DNA of 37,990 bases from positions 1 through 37,990 of the forward strand of contig NZ_JAQIBL010000259.1 of NCBI RefSeq assembly GCF_027859075.1, in the 5' to 3' direction. Of the stretch, positions 23,849 to 32,086 are shown one piece after another. Origin of the DNA: Oceanispirochaeta sp. (lineage in GTDB: Bacteria; Spirochaetota; Spirochaetia; DSM-2461). The notes beneath the pieces were generated by a model, which had not been told where the DNA came from, searched no databases, and saw nothing but the letters and a program-made list of their open reading frames with translations. Each line of letters starts with the position of its first letter. Position 1 is the stretch's first letter. Both the position numbers and the translations under genes were made by a program.

Positions 23849-25714
23849 ATGACACTCCGGGAAAAAGCAGACAATCTGAACATCAGTCCCCATACACTGA
23901 GAAACTGGCAGAAAAGAAAGGAAGCCAGCGATACGGCTTCCAGAAATCTTGTCAGTCGGGCCAACAAACTCAACTCTTTCCGATTGACCCTGGCTGTGGA
24001 ACTCCTTCATAAGAAGGAGAACAAAGGAGCCCTTCAGGATATACGGGATATCCTCCTCTCACAGCCCCTCCAGATGGAGGGGCGGATACTTCTCTTTGCC
24101 CTTTACTATCTGAATTCCAAAAAGCTCCTCAGTTTCCCAACAAAACCATCATCCCGGGACTGCCTGGCAATGAGAATCAACCAGGCGGTCTGCGCCCCGG
24201 TGATGCAAAAAGAACTAACCATGCGGCTGAACCAGCTGTCAGAGAACGAGCAGAGGAGTCCCTTATCCCTGCCGGAATCATTCTCCCGCTGCTTCCATAA
24301 GAACCTGCTCAAAGAGACTGACCTCCCCGGACTGATATACCAAAGCATTCAGAATGAGGGTGCAAGATCCCGCCGGGGAGCCTGGTTTACCCCTGTGAAC
24401 ATCATCGATTCCATGATCAACCCCTATAAGAACCGGAAAAAAGGACTCTTTGATCCCTGCTGCGGGTCGGGACTCTTCCTCTGCCGTTTTGCAGAGATGA
24501 AGGGCAGCGCAGACTGTGTACGAGGCATGGACATGGACCCCCTCTCTGTCTTTCTGACCCGATTGAACCTGTTCACACGATTCCCTCTCTGGACCGCTTT
24601 TCAGAACATCCAGGAGGGTGACAGCCTGAAGGTTTCCAGCTGGTTCCTGGGAGCCCATGATCTTGTCGCCACGAATCCCCCCTGGGGGGCTCATATGGGA
24701 GAGGCCGATAAAAAAGAAATGCTTTTCCGCTATCCCGAAATACAATCAGGAGAATCGGCGTCCCTGTTCCTCAGACGCTGCAGCGATGAGCTTCCTCCCG
24801 GCGGAACAGCCTCCTTCCTGCTGCCGGAATCCCTGTTTTATGTAGAGATTCACAAAGACATCAGAACCTGGCTTTTAGAGAAGGCTCCTCCAGTGAAGAT
24901 CACCGACAGAGGAAAGTTGTTCAAGGGTGTGTATTCGGCGGTGGTCTCCTGCGATTTCAGCAAAGATAGCTCTCACAGGAAAGTGAGAGTCATTTCTGCC
25001 GGAGTAGAGACGAAAGGACGGGAGGGGGAAAAACAGCTCCTGAGCCGATACAAAAAAAACACATTAAAAATTATCAATTTTCAAAGCTCCCGGGAGGCCC
25101 AGGCCCTCATCCATAAAATCAAAAATGGACGAACCAGATCCCTCCCGGAGGACTGTCTCTGGCTTCTGGGTGTTGTCACGGGAGACAATGCACGTTTTAT
25201 TTCTGAAACGCCTCAGGGGGGGGCCATCCCCCTCCTCACGGGAAAAGAACTGGCCCCCTTCGGGCATAAACCTGTCTGCCGTTACCTGAAAACTGACGAT
25301 GGTCCCTATCAGCAGAACCGTCCCCTGGAAGAGTACGGCCGCCCCAAACTGGCCTACCGGTTCATCGGCTATAAACCGGTCTTCTCCCTGGACAGAGAGG
25401 GACTGATCACCCTGAACTCAGCCAATGGACTGATTCCTCCCCGGGAGGAGGACCTGGAGGAACTGGCCTTCTGGTATAACTCTTCCCTCTTTCGCTTCTT
25501 ATGGTTCAACCAGTACCGCTCGGTGAAGATGCTCCGGCATCATCTGGAACAGCTCCCCCTCCCCCAATGGAAAAAAATAGAGATAGAAGGAGTCCGGAAG
25601 CTTGTCAAAGAGGCGGAAAACCGGCAAGATGTCCAGTCTCTAATGGATGAAATGATTTTCAGGCATTTTAAACTTACCAACGAGGAAATAAAGATTGTCT
25701 TCAGTCAAATCTGA
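23849..25714 (+). CDS. TaqI/Eco57I-type N6-adenine DNA methyltransferase, apparently solitary
   Basis: The ATG at 23849 follows AAGGA; a GTG at 23819 has no ribosome site. From that ATG the protein is 621 residues. It opens with an HTH-like segment (MTLREKADNLNISPHTLRNW, MerR-like in style), then a helical region, motif X GAWFTP (~177), motif I FDPCCGSGLFL (~201-211), acidic GMDMDP, and motif IV NPPWG (~276-280), the NPPY class that methylates adenine. The C-terminal ~230 residues look like a TaqI-type specificity domain, ending with the family's typical helices (KLVKEAENRQDVQSLMDEMI). No PD-(D/E)xK nuclease is seen in the protein or next door. A run of eight G (25216-25223) lies in the reading frame. 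The end overlaps pth by 20 bases. Confidence 0.85.
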   Translation: MTLREKADNLNISPHTLRNWQKRKEASDTASRNLVSRANKLNSFRLTLAVELLHKKENKGALQDIRDILLSQPLQMEGRILLFALYYLNSKKLLSFPTKPSSRDCLAMRINQAVCAPVMQKELTMRLNQLSENEQRSPLSLPESFSRCFHKNLLKETDLPGLIYQSIQNEGARSRRGAWFTPVNIIDSMINPYKNRKKGLFDPCCGSGLFLCRFAEMKGSADCVRGMDMDPLSVFLTRLNLFTRFPLWTAFQNIQEGDSLKVSSWFLGAHDLVATNPPWGAHMGEADKKEMLFRYPEIQSGESASLFLRRCSDELPPGGTASFLLPESLFYVEIHKDIRTWLLEKAPPVKITDRGKLFKGVYSAVVSCDFSKDSSHRKVRVISAGVETKGREGEKQLLSRYKKNTLKIINFQSSREAQALIHKIKNGRTRSLPEDCLWLLGVVTGDNARFISETPQGGAIPLLTGKELAPFGHKPVCRYLKTDDGPYQQNRPLEEYGRPKLAYRFIGYKPVFSLDREGLITLNSANGLIPPREEDLEELAFWYNSSLFRFLWFNQYRSVKMLRHHLEQLPLPQWKKIEIEGVRKLVKEAENRQDVQSLMDEMIFRHFKLTNEEIKIVFSQI

Positions 25715-26291
25715 AATAAAACTCCTGGTCTTTGCAGGAAACCCGGGAACCCAGTACAGAGAAACCCGTCATAACGCCGGCTGGCTCTGTCTGGAGTCTC
25801 TTGAAAGGTCCGCCTCCATTGGATGGAGTGAGAAGTTTGTCAGCCGTATCGGTGATATCCGCCTTGAGGGGCGGCAAATCAGGATTCAGCAGCCTCTCAG
25901 CTTTATGAATAAAACGGGGGAACCCGTCCGGAAAGCCCTGGATTTTTTTAACCTGAAACCCGCGGAAATCCTAGTTATCCATGATGAACTGGAACTGCCT
26001 TTCGGAACCATACAGTTCAGATTCGGAGGAGGCCTGGGGGGTCACAATGGACTGAGGTCTCTCAAACAGCATCTGGGAACAGAAAATTTCTACAGACTCC
26101 GCTTCGGCATATCACGCCCCTCCCGGGGAGACGTCTCCTCCTGGGTTCTCTCCCGTTTTTCTTCCGAAGAGATGCCATTAATGGAGAATCTCAGCGATCG
26201 GACCCTCAAGGTTCTTGAAGAAATCCTCAAGGGTCACCACAATGCTCTGATAAACAAAAAAATGAATATACTGGAGGGTATGCCCTTATGA
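25695..26291 (+). CDS. pth: peptidyl-tRNA hydrolase
   Basis: A 198-residue protein. It releases peptides from prematurely dropped peptidyl-tRNA. Family motifs are complete: GNPGTQYRETRHNAGW with N16 and catalytic H26, FMNKTG (N72), VIHDELELPFG (D97), and GGHNGLRS (N118), then RFGISRP. The start is TTG at 25695, with GAGGAA (682-687 of that kilobase) 8 bases before; it lies inside the end of the methyltransferase gene. It overlaps mtnN by 4 bases (ATGA). Confidence 0.96.
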   Translation: MSSVKSEIKLLVFAGNPGTQYRETRHNAGWLCLESLERSASIGWSEKFVSRIGDIRLEGRQIRIQQPLSFMNKTGEPVRKALDFFNLKPAEILVIHDELELPFGTIQFRFGGGLGGHNGLRSLKQHLGTENFYRLRFGISRPSRGDVSSWVLSRFSSEEMPLMENLSDRTLKVLEEILKGHHNALINKKMNILEGMPL

Positions 26292-26998
26292 GTCATATCG
26301 AAGTCGGCATCATTGCCGCCATGAAAGAAGAAGCGACCGAATTGATCAGCCGCATAGAAGAAAGAAAAGAGGAAAAACGAGGCTCCCTCATCTATCATAC
26401 AGGCCTCCTGGACGGAAAGTCGGTCTGCCTGCTTCAATGCGGCATAGGAAAGGTCAATGCTGCTGTTGGTACGGCGATCATGATAAGTGAATGGTCTCCC
26501 GAATACATCCTCAATACCGGTTCAGCCGGCGGATTTCATCAAAACCTGACCATTGGAGACATTGTTCTTTCTGATGAGGTTCTGCACCATGATGTGGATG
26601 CACGGGTCTTTGGCTACAAAAACGGCCAGGTGCCCGGGATGCCGTCCTCCTACAAAGGAGACAGGGATCTTCTCAGCTGCGCTCTGGCACTCCAATGCGA
26701 AGATCCTTCGGTCCATCTGATCAGCGGTATCATTGCCTCGGGGGATTCATTTATATCCCAGGATGACCAGATAAGACGAATTCAAACGATCTTTCCCCAG
26801 GTTGCCGCCAGCGAAATGGAAGCCGCGGCCGTGGCTCAGACCTGCCATATCTTTGGTACCCCCTTCCTCATCATCCGATCCATTTCCGATGTGGTGGGAG
26901 ATAAGGATAATCACATGTCCTTCGATGAGTTTATGCCCATTGCGGCAAGGAATTCCATTGATATTGTGGGGAAAATCATCAAGACTTTTAGGAAGTGA
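26288..26998 (+). CDS. mtnN: 5'-methylthioadenosine/S-adenosylhomocysteine nucleosidase
   Basis: A 236-residue protein that hydrolyses SAH to adenine and S-ribosylhomocysteine, and MTA to adenine and methylthioribose. Motifs: GIIAAMKEEATEL (catalytic Glu at 14-15), NTGSAGGF (~76-83), SGDSFI (~151-156), SEMEAAAVAQ (E176, E178) and RSISDVVGD (D201, the general acid). It feeds luxS directly downstream (30-base gap), giving the two-step route to homocysteine and DPD. Its position four genes into a run headed by a DNA methyltransferase fits SAH detoxification. Confidence 0.95.
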   Translation: MSHIEVGIIAAMKEEATELISRIEERKEEKRGSLIYHTGLLDGKSVCLLQCGIGKVNAAVGTAIMISEWSPEYILNTGSAGGFHQNLTIGDIVLSDEVLHHDVDARVFGYKNGQVPGMPSSYKGDRDLLSCALALQCEDPSVHLISGIIASGDSFISQDDQIRRIQTIFPQVAASEMEAAAVAQTCHIFGTPFLIIRSISDVVGDKDNHMSFDEFMPIAARNSIDIVGKIIKTFRK

Positions 26999-27028
26999 AT
27001 CATAAAGTGAAGAACCGGGGAGAATAGA

Positions 27029-27505
27029 ATGGAAAAAATACCAAGTTTTAATATAGATCATATTAAGCTTCTCAGAGGAATCTATGTATCCAGAAAGGAC
27101 AAGGTGGGAGGTGATACGGTCACCACATTTGACATCAGGATAAAAGAACCCAATAGGGAACCCGTCATGGATAATGCCCCCCTCCATACCCTGGAGCATC
27201 TGGGGGCCACCTACCTTCGAAGCGATCCTGACTGGAAAGACCGGATCCTCTATTTCGGGCCCATGGGCTGCCGTACCGGCTGCTATCTCCTTCTCAAGGG
27301 AGACTTGGAATCAAAAGATATTGTAGAACTCATCAGAAAGATGTTTCGCTTTATTGCCGACTATAAAAATGAGATACCCGGGACTGTAGCCAGAGACTGT
27401 GGAAACTACCTTGATCATAACATGGACATGGCTGCCTGGGAGTCCCGTAAATTCCTTACGGAAGTCCTGGATGTCATTGAAGAAAGCAATCTGATTTACC
27501 CATAA
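27029..27505 (+). CDS. luxS: S-ribosylhomocysteine lyase LuxS
   Basis: A 158-residue protein. It splits S-ribosylhomocysteine to homocysteine and DPD, the precursor of autoinducer AI-2. The metal and catalytic residues are present: HTLEH (H53, E56, H57), GPMGCRTG (C81) and ARDCGNYLDHN (C124). The ribosome site is GGGGAG with correct spacing. It follows mtnN in the same transcript, so the methyl-cycle role is secure; signalling by AI-2 would also need export and a receptor, neither seen here. Confidence 0.97.
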   Translation: MEKIPSFNIDHIKLLRGIYVSRKDKVGGDTVTTFDIRIKEPNREPVMDNAPLHTLEHLGATYLRSDPDWKDRILYFGPMGCRTGCYLLLKGDLESKDIVELIRKMFRFIADYKNEIPGTVARDCGNYLDHNMDMAAWESRKFLTEVLDVIEESNLIYP

Positions 27506-27530
27506 AATAAAAAAACTAGGAGCCCTAATC

Positions 27531-28241
27531 ATGGCTGGAGCCCTGATATTTAACGATTACAAAGACTTTTGCCGGCAGGCAGCCGAACACATACAGGCTA
27601 TTTTAAATCTGGCCCTTATCCATGGACCCCGCTGTTCCATGGTGCTCTCGGGAGGCTTGACTCCCGAAGGGATTTACACCCACCTGGCAGAAAACTCCGA
27701 CGATTTTGACTGGAAGAAGGTCGATTTCTTTATCGGAGACGATCGCTGTGTGCCTGAAGATCACATTGACAGCAACTTCCGGATGATAAAACAGAGCTTT
27801 CTCGACAAGATTGAACACAGAGATTCTCAGGTTTTCACGATCAATCAAAGCCTCCCCCCCGAAGAGGGAGCCCGGGATTATCACCTCAGAATCAAGGAAT
27901 ACCTGGAAAATAACAGTGTCTTTGATCTGGTTATGCTGGGAATGGGTACCGACGGTCATACGGCTTCACTCTTCCCGGGATACCCGGAACAGTATGAGCG
28001 GGCCAGCCTGGTATTGGCCACACAAAAGGAAGCCCCTTTAAAACCCTTCCACCGCCGAATCACCATGACCGTTCCGACCCTCAACAGAAGCGATCATATC
28101 GTCTTCCTCATCCGGGGGGGGGATGATAAAATGGAAATCATGAACAAGGTGCTCTACCCCAAGGCGGGAGAACACAACAACTACCCGGTGGGACTGATCA
28201 AGCCGCAAAAAGGCAGAACCTACTGGTATTTTTCCCAATGA
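27531..28241 (+). CDS. pgl: 6-phosphogluconolactonase
   Basis: A 236-residue protein of the Pgl/DevB-type glucosamine-6-phosphate isomerase fold. It hydrolyses 6-phosphogluconolactone in the oxidative pentose phosphate pathway. Motifs: VLSGGLTPEGIY (~39-49), FIGDDRCVPEDHIDSNF, and LGMGTDGHTASLFPG. A clear AGGAG lies upstream. A nine-G tract (28114-28122) is in the coding sequence. It overlaps the CDF transporter gene by 4 bases. zwf and gnd are not in the window. Confidence 0.93.
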   Translation: MAGALIFNDYKDFCRQAAEHIQAILNLALIHGPRCSMVLSGGLTPEGIYTHLAENSDDFDWKKVDFFIGDDRCVPEDHIDSNFRMIKQSFLDKIEHRDSQVFTINQSLPPEEGARDYHLRIKEYLENNSVFDLVMLGMGTDGHTASLFPGYPEQYERASLVLATQKEAPLKPFHRRITMTVPTLNRSDHIVFLIRGGDDKMEIMNKVLYPKAGEHNNYPVGLIKPQKGRTYWYFSQ

Positions 28242-29161
28242 TAGACAATGTCAGAATCCAGATCATCCGCAGGAGCTCCTGGATCGGGATAGTCGGCAAT
28301 GGATTTCTGGCAGTCATAAAAGTAGTCATTGGTTTTCTATCGGGGTCCATCGCCGTTGTGGCGGACGGGATAGACTCCTCGGTAGATATTGTAACCTCAC
28401 TGATAACACTGTTCACGGCCAATATCATCAGCGAACCGCCTGATATTAAACACCCCTGGGGTCATGCCCGGGCCGAAACAATTGCCACCAAGTCCCTCTC
28501 ATTTTTTATATTTTTTGCAGGAGCCCAGCTCTTCATCTCGACCATTCGTCTTCTTTTTGAAGGGGGGCAGAGAGATCTGCCGGGCAAATGGGCAGTTCTG
28601 GCCGCAGGCATCTCCATTATTGGTAAAATAATTCTGGCTCTGAATAAATTCAACGCCGGAAAGAAGACAAATAGTTCCATGCTCATGGCCGATGCCAAAA
28701 ATATGCAGAATGATATTTATATCTCCCTGTCCGTGCTGATCGGCCTGGGAGGAACCTACTATTTCAGCATGCCCATGATAGACCGGCTCACTGGTCTGCT
28801 GATCAGCCTCTGGATCATGAAGAGTGCCTTTGTTTTGTTCATGGAAACCAATATAGAATTGATGGACAGCGTCTCAGATCATTCGGTATATGCCACCGTC
28901 TTCAAGGCTGCCACAGAAACCCCTGGGGTAGTCAATCCGCACCGCGCCAGAATCCGGAAGCTGAACAACCTGTATGATATTGATCTGGATATCGAAGTCT
29001 GCAGCTCCATCACAGTACTGAAAGCCCATAAAATTGCGGTACAGGTCGAGGAACGCATCAAAATAGCACTCCCAGAAATCTTTGATATCATGGTTCATGT
29101 TGAGCCCGAAGGAAATGTAGAATCGGATGAGCAGTTTGGCCTGACTCCCAAGGATCTCTGA
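28238..29161 (+). CDS. cation diffusion facilitator (CDF) family metal efflux protein
   Basis: A 307-residue protein with about six TM segments and a C-terminal ~90-residue cytoplasmic domain (DIDLDIEVCSSITVLKAHK). The TM2 metal-site residues are D46 and D50 (DSSVD, cf. DxxxD). The TM5 motif reads N155-MQN-D159, with Asn where Zn2+ transporters have His (HxxxD). This argues against simple Zn2+/Cd2+ specificity and towards Mn2+/Fe2+-type members, though specificity cannot be settled by eye. It starts inside the pgl stop. Confidence 0.88.
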   Translation: MIDNVRIQIIRRSSWIGIVGNGFLAVIKVVIGFLSGSIAVVADGIDSSVDIVTSLITLFTANIISEPPDIKHPWGHARAETIATKSLSFFIFFAGAQLFISTIRLLFEGGQRDLPGKWAVLAAGISIIGKIILALNKFNAGKKTNSSMLMADAKNMQNDIYISLSVLIGLGGTYYFSMPMIDRLTGLLISLWIMKSAFVLFMETNIELMDSVSDHSVYATVFKAATETPGVVNPHRARIRKLNNLYDIDLDIEVCSSITVLKAHKIAVQVEERIKIALPEIFDIMVHVEPEGNVESDEQFGLTPKDL

Positions 29162-29165
29162 TTCG

Positions 29166-29939
29166 GTGATACGCAGTGATAAATCAGGATTTATCCTGAA
29201 CAGCTGGCCCTCTCTGGACCGTCTGGGCCTGAAGGCAGGCACCGTGTCGGGTAAGAATATGGCCTTCCATGCCCCCCGGGGAGTCAATCCTGAAGAGATA
29301 CGGGAGAACCGCCGGCAACTGTCCCGGGAGCTTGATTTAGACCCGGAACAATGGATCTGTGCCGATCAGGTACACAGCTGCTCCTCTGTTCTGGTGGAGA
29401 TGAAGGACCGGGGCTACGGTGCCCTCACGGCTTCATCGGCCATACCCCTGACAGATGCTCTGATCCTGGGAGAAGCTAAACTCCAGGGAATGATCTTTAC
29501 CGCAGACTGTCTTCCCCTGATCCTTTACGACAGGGAAAAACAGATTGCCGCCCTGGTTCATGCTGGTTGGAAAGGAACGGCAGGAGGAATTGCCCCCCTG
29601 GTTCTGGAGAGGATGTGCTCTGAACTTGGATGCCGGAAAGAAGAAATCCTGGCGGTGGCAGGGCCTGCCATTCAAGACTGCTGCTATCAGATAGACCGTC
29701 CCGTATATGAGGGATTAACAAGGCCCTACCCGGAAACCCGGGGGGCCTTCAGTCCCGACGGCCCTGATCACTGGCGGCTGAGTCTGGAAAAGGCCGTATT
29801 TTATCAGCTGCAAGCCTGCGGATTGAAGGAAGACCAGTTGGAGGGCAGTAGTCTGTGCAGCTGCTGCGAAAAGGATCTGTTCTCCTGGCGCCGTGAGGGT
29901 CGGGAGAGCCGACGAATGGCTACATTCATCTGTACATAA
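29166..29939 (+). CDS. pgeF: PgeF/YfiH-family protein (laccase-domain purine nucleoside enzyme)
   Basis: A 257-residue protein with the Zn site of the DUF152/COG1496 family: ADQVHS, TADCLPL (Cys), HAGWKGT (His), and GPAIQDCCYQ. Family members are reported as purine nucleoside phosphorylase/adenosine deaminase-type enzymes and, as PgeF, correct misincorporated residues in peptidoglycan. The start is GTG 29166, with AAGGAT upstream. It is the last gene of the run and ends at a terminator. Adenine/adenosine handling would suit the mtnN context, but that is speculative. Confidence 0.88.
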   Translation: MIRSDKSGFILNSWPSLDRLGLKAGTVSGKNMAFHAPRGVNPEEIRENRRQLSRELDLDPEQWICADQVHSCSSVLVEMKDRGYGALTASSAIPLTDALILGEAKLQGMIFTADCLPLILYDREKQIAALVHAGWKGTAGGIAPLVLERMCSELGCRKEEILAVAGPAIQDCCYQIDRPVYEGLTRPYPETRGAFSPDGPDHWRLSLEKAVFYQLQACGLKEDQLEGSSLCSCCEKDLFSWRREGRESRRMATFICT

Positions 29940-29969
29940 AAAAAGAGACCGCCAGGGGTCTCTTTTTTT
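29938..29969. terminator. rho-independent terminator (bidirectional)
   Basis: AAAAAGAGACC pairs with GGTCTCTTTTT around the loop GCCAGG, followed by a T run. It immediately follows the pgeF stop. The A/T-flanked stem can also end transcription arriving from the minus-strand helicase gene (30010-31806), whose stop lies 40 bases away. Confidence 0.9.
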
Positions 29970-30009
29970 ATTCAAAAATAATTTTTCTTTCAGAAAAATT
30001 TTATTATTC

Positions 30010-31806
30010 TTATTTTTTACCAAACAGTTTGGACAGGATTCCTTTCTTTTTCTCTGGAGTTCTGGCCGCTGTCTGGGCAGGCTTGGCTGAGGGTCTGGCA
30101 GTATTGCTGGACTTGAGTGGATTAGGTTTCTGATTCCCCTGTCGCTGGGATGAAGGCTTAGAGCTTTTCTTCCGTCTGCTGCCGGCCTGAACGGATTTTG
30201 ATCCGCCCTTTCCAGATTTCATGGATGCACCATCGGCCTGAAAATCCTCACCGTATTTGGCTTTGTAGTAAGCTAATCGGTCTTCAATGCTGTTTTTACT
30301 GCTGACTCTTTCCATGGGTTGGCTGGCAGGAGCTCTGTTTTCGCCCCGATTGCGGGATCGGCTGTCCGTGGGTTTCTGACCCTTGTAGGCTGCTTTCCGC
30401 GGTCTGTTCCGGCTGGGACTCCGATTATCTCCACCCTGATGACTATTGGTCTTCTTGATTTCTTCATCCACGGCATCCATGGTTCCTGAGACGGCCATGA
30501 CGGCAGACTGAACCCGGGCGGCTCTGGCATCCAGAGGTCTTTTGTTTCCACCGCTGTATTTACGGCTGACACCTTTACTCTGGGGACGGCTTCTTCCGTC
30601 TCGGCGGCCCTGAAAATCACCGGGAGAACCGGCTCTCTTATCAAAGTGAAAGCGCATTCCTGCACTCTTATCTTCTTCCATCAGGTTTTCTTCTGCCCAG
30701 GAAACCGGAATTTTCTGACCCATAAGCTTTTCTATGGAAGGCAGTCCGTATACGAACTTTTCACAGGCAAGGGTAATTGCTTTACCCGACTTACCGGCAC
30801 GGGCAGTTCTTCCTATTCTATGCACATAGCTTTCTGCATCTGTGGGAACGTCATAATTGACAACCAGGGCCAGATTATCGATATGAAGCCCGCGGGCAGC
30901 CACATCAGTAGCCACAAGGAAGGGAGTTTTACCTTCTTTGGCTTCTTCTACAATCTTCAGTCTTTTTTTCTGGGGAAGGTCACCCATGAGACACTTGGCA
31001 TGGTATCCGTTATGCTCCAGGCGCTTGGCAACCTCATAAGTGGTATGTTTTGTATTGGCAAAAATGAGAGCCGTTTCGGGCTTGTCCCGTTTCATGATGC
31101 CTAGAAGAAGTTGCATCTTTTCATCGGCACTGACGTGATACAGCTCCTGTGTAATGGCCTCGACAGCCAACTGCTCCGGTTCAATTACAATTTCACCGGG
31201 ATCATTCATATATTCCCAGGCGAGGTTGCCCACTTTTGCATTTAAGGTGGCACTGAAAAGCATGGTTCGTCTTAAATCGGGTGCAGGCATTTTGCTTATA
31301 ATTTTTCTGAGATCAGGAAGAAAACCCATATCAAAGAGACGGTCTGCCTCATCGATGACCAGAATTCCCATCTCTGAAAATCTGATTTTCCCGGATTTGC
31401 TGAAATCGATCAGACGGCCCGGAGTTCCAATAAGAATGTCACATCCATCGGCAAGCAGATCTTCCTGTTCGTTGTATCCGACGCCGCCATAAAAGCTTCC
31501 CACTCTGAAGTCCAGGAACTCTCCCAGGATTTTGGCTTCTGTCTCAATCTGGACAACAAGTTCTCTGGTCGGGCAGATAATCAGGGCTTTCTGCCCCTTG
31601 AAATGCTTGTCTTCACTTAATAATTGAAAAATAGAAATTAGAAACGCTGCCGTTTTCCCTGTTCCTGTCTGGGACTGGGCAAATACATCTTTGTTCTCTA
31701 AAACAGTCTGGAACGTCTGTTCCTGTACGGGCATGCACTCTTTAAAGCCTGCCGCTTCAATACCCTTATGGATATTCTCATTAAATTCGAATTCGGTAAA
31801 TTTCAT
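30010..31806 (-). CDS. DEAD-box ATP-dependent RNA helicase with long basic tail
   Basis: A 598-residue protein. The Q motif region (FKECMPVQEQTF), motif I AQSQTGTGKT (43-52), Ia PTREL, Ib TPGR (128-131), II DEAD (152-155), III SAT (~184), VATDVAARGLHI and VI HRIGRTARAGK are all intact. The core ends near 370. Residues ~385-598 are a low-complexity, strongly basic Arg/Lys/Ser/Gly/Gln/Pro tail with RGG-like pieces, expected to bind RNA non-specifically, as in RhlE/CsdA/DeaD-type helicases. Which subfamily is uncertain. No strong ribosome site is visible. It is a single-gene unit with a shared terminator downstream. Confidence 0.93.
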   Translation of the reverse strand: MKFTEFEFNENIHKGIEAAGFKECMPVQEQTFQTVLENKDVFAQSQTGTGKTAAFLISIFQLLSEDKHFKGQKALIICPTRELVVQIETEAKILGEFLDFRVGSFYGGVGYNEQEDLLADGCDILIGTPGRLIDFSKSGKIRFSEMGILVIDEADRLFDMGFLPDLRKIISKMPAPDLRRTMLFSATLNAKVGNLAWEYMNDPGEIVIEPEQLAVEAITQELYHVSADEKMQLLLGIMKRDKPETALIFANTKHTTYEVAKRLEHNGYHAKCLMGDLPQKKRLKIVEEAKEGKTPFLVATDVAARGLHIDNLALVVNYDVPTDAESYVHRIGRTARAGKSGKAITLACEKFVYGLPSIEKLMGQKIPVSWAEENLMEEDKSAGMRFHFDKRAGSPGDFQGRRDGRSRPQSKGVSRKYSGGNKRPLDARAARVQSAVMAVSGTMDAVDEEIKKTNSHQGGDNRSPSRNRPRKAAYKGQKPTDSRSRNRGENRAPASQPMERVSSKNSIEDRLAYYKAKYGEDFQADGASMKSGKGGSKSVQAGSRRKKSSKPSSQRQGNQKPNPLKSSNTARPSAKPAQTAARTPEKKKGILSKLFGKK

Positions 31807-32086
31807 CTGAATTGTATCTCACACATTTTGTAGCATATTTTTTTAGTCCGGTCGGAATTATTCATCTCATTGGATAAGTTGTCTGCCTGAAAATCATAAT
31901 TCTTCAGAACATAAACCATTGATTCAGTAAATTCGTACAGGTACTGGGAACTCCACTTCCGGGAGATTCCTGTTCAATATAACCTCTTAATAAAAGCTTT
32001 TTAGGTTACAATCAGGATAAGTATATATTTTTTATATATAATTGTCGATATAGTAGTCATCCCCTTAAGGTCTTAATACAAAGAGA
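31807..32086. other. AT-rich intergenic region between divergent genes
   Basis: 280 bases between the helicase gene (minus) and the pseudo-phosphatase gene (plus). It contains an inverted pair AACCT...AGGTT (31981-32007) around an A/T core and a TATAAT at 32037-32042 that could serve the plus-strand gene. No convincing -35, riboswitch, or RNA gene was seen. Confidence 0.35.

Noticed and set aside
23849-25714. Type IIG restriction-modification fusion
   Set aside because: The N-terminal region looks like an HTH plus helical segment, with no PD-(D/E)xK nuclease motif, and no separate nuclease gene adjoins it.
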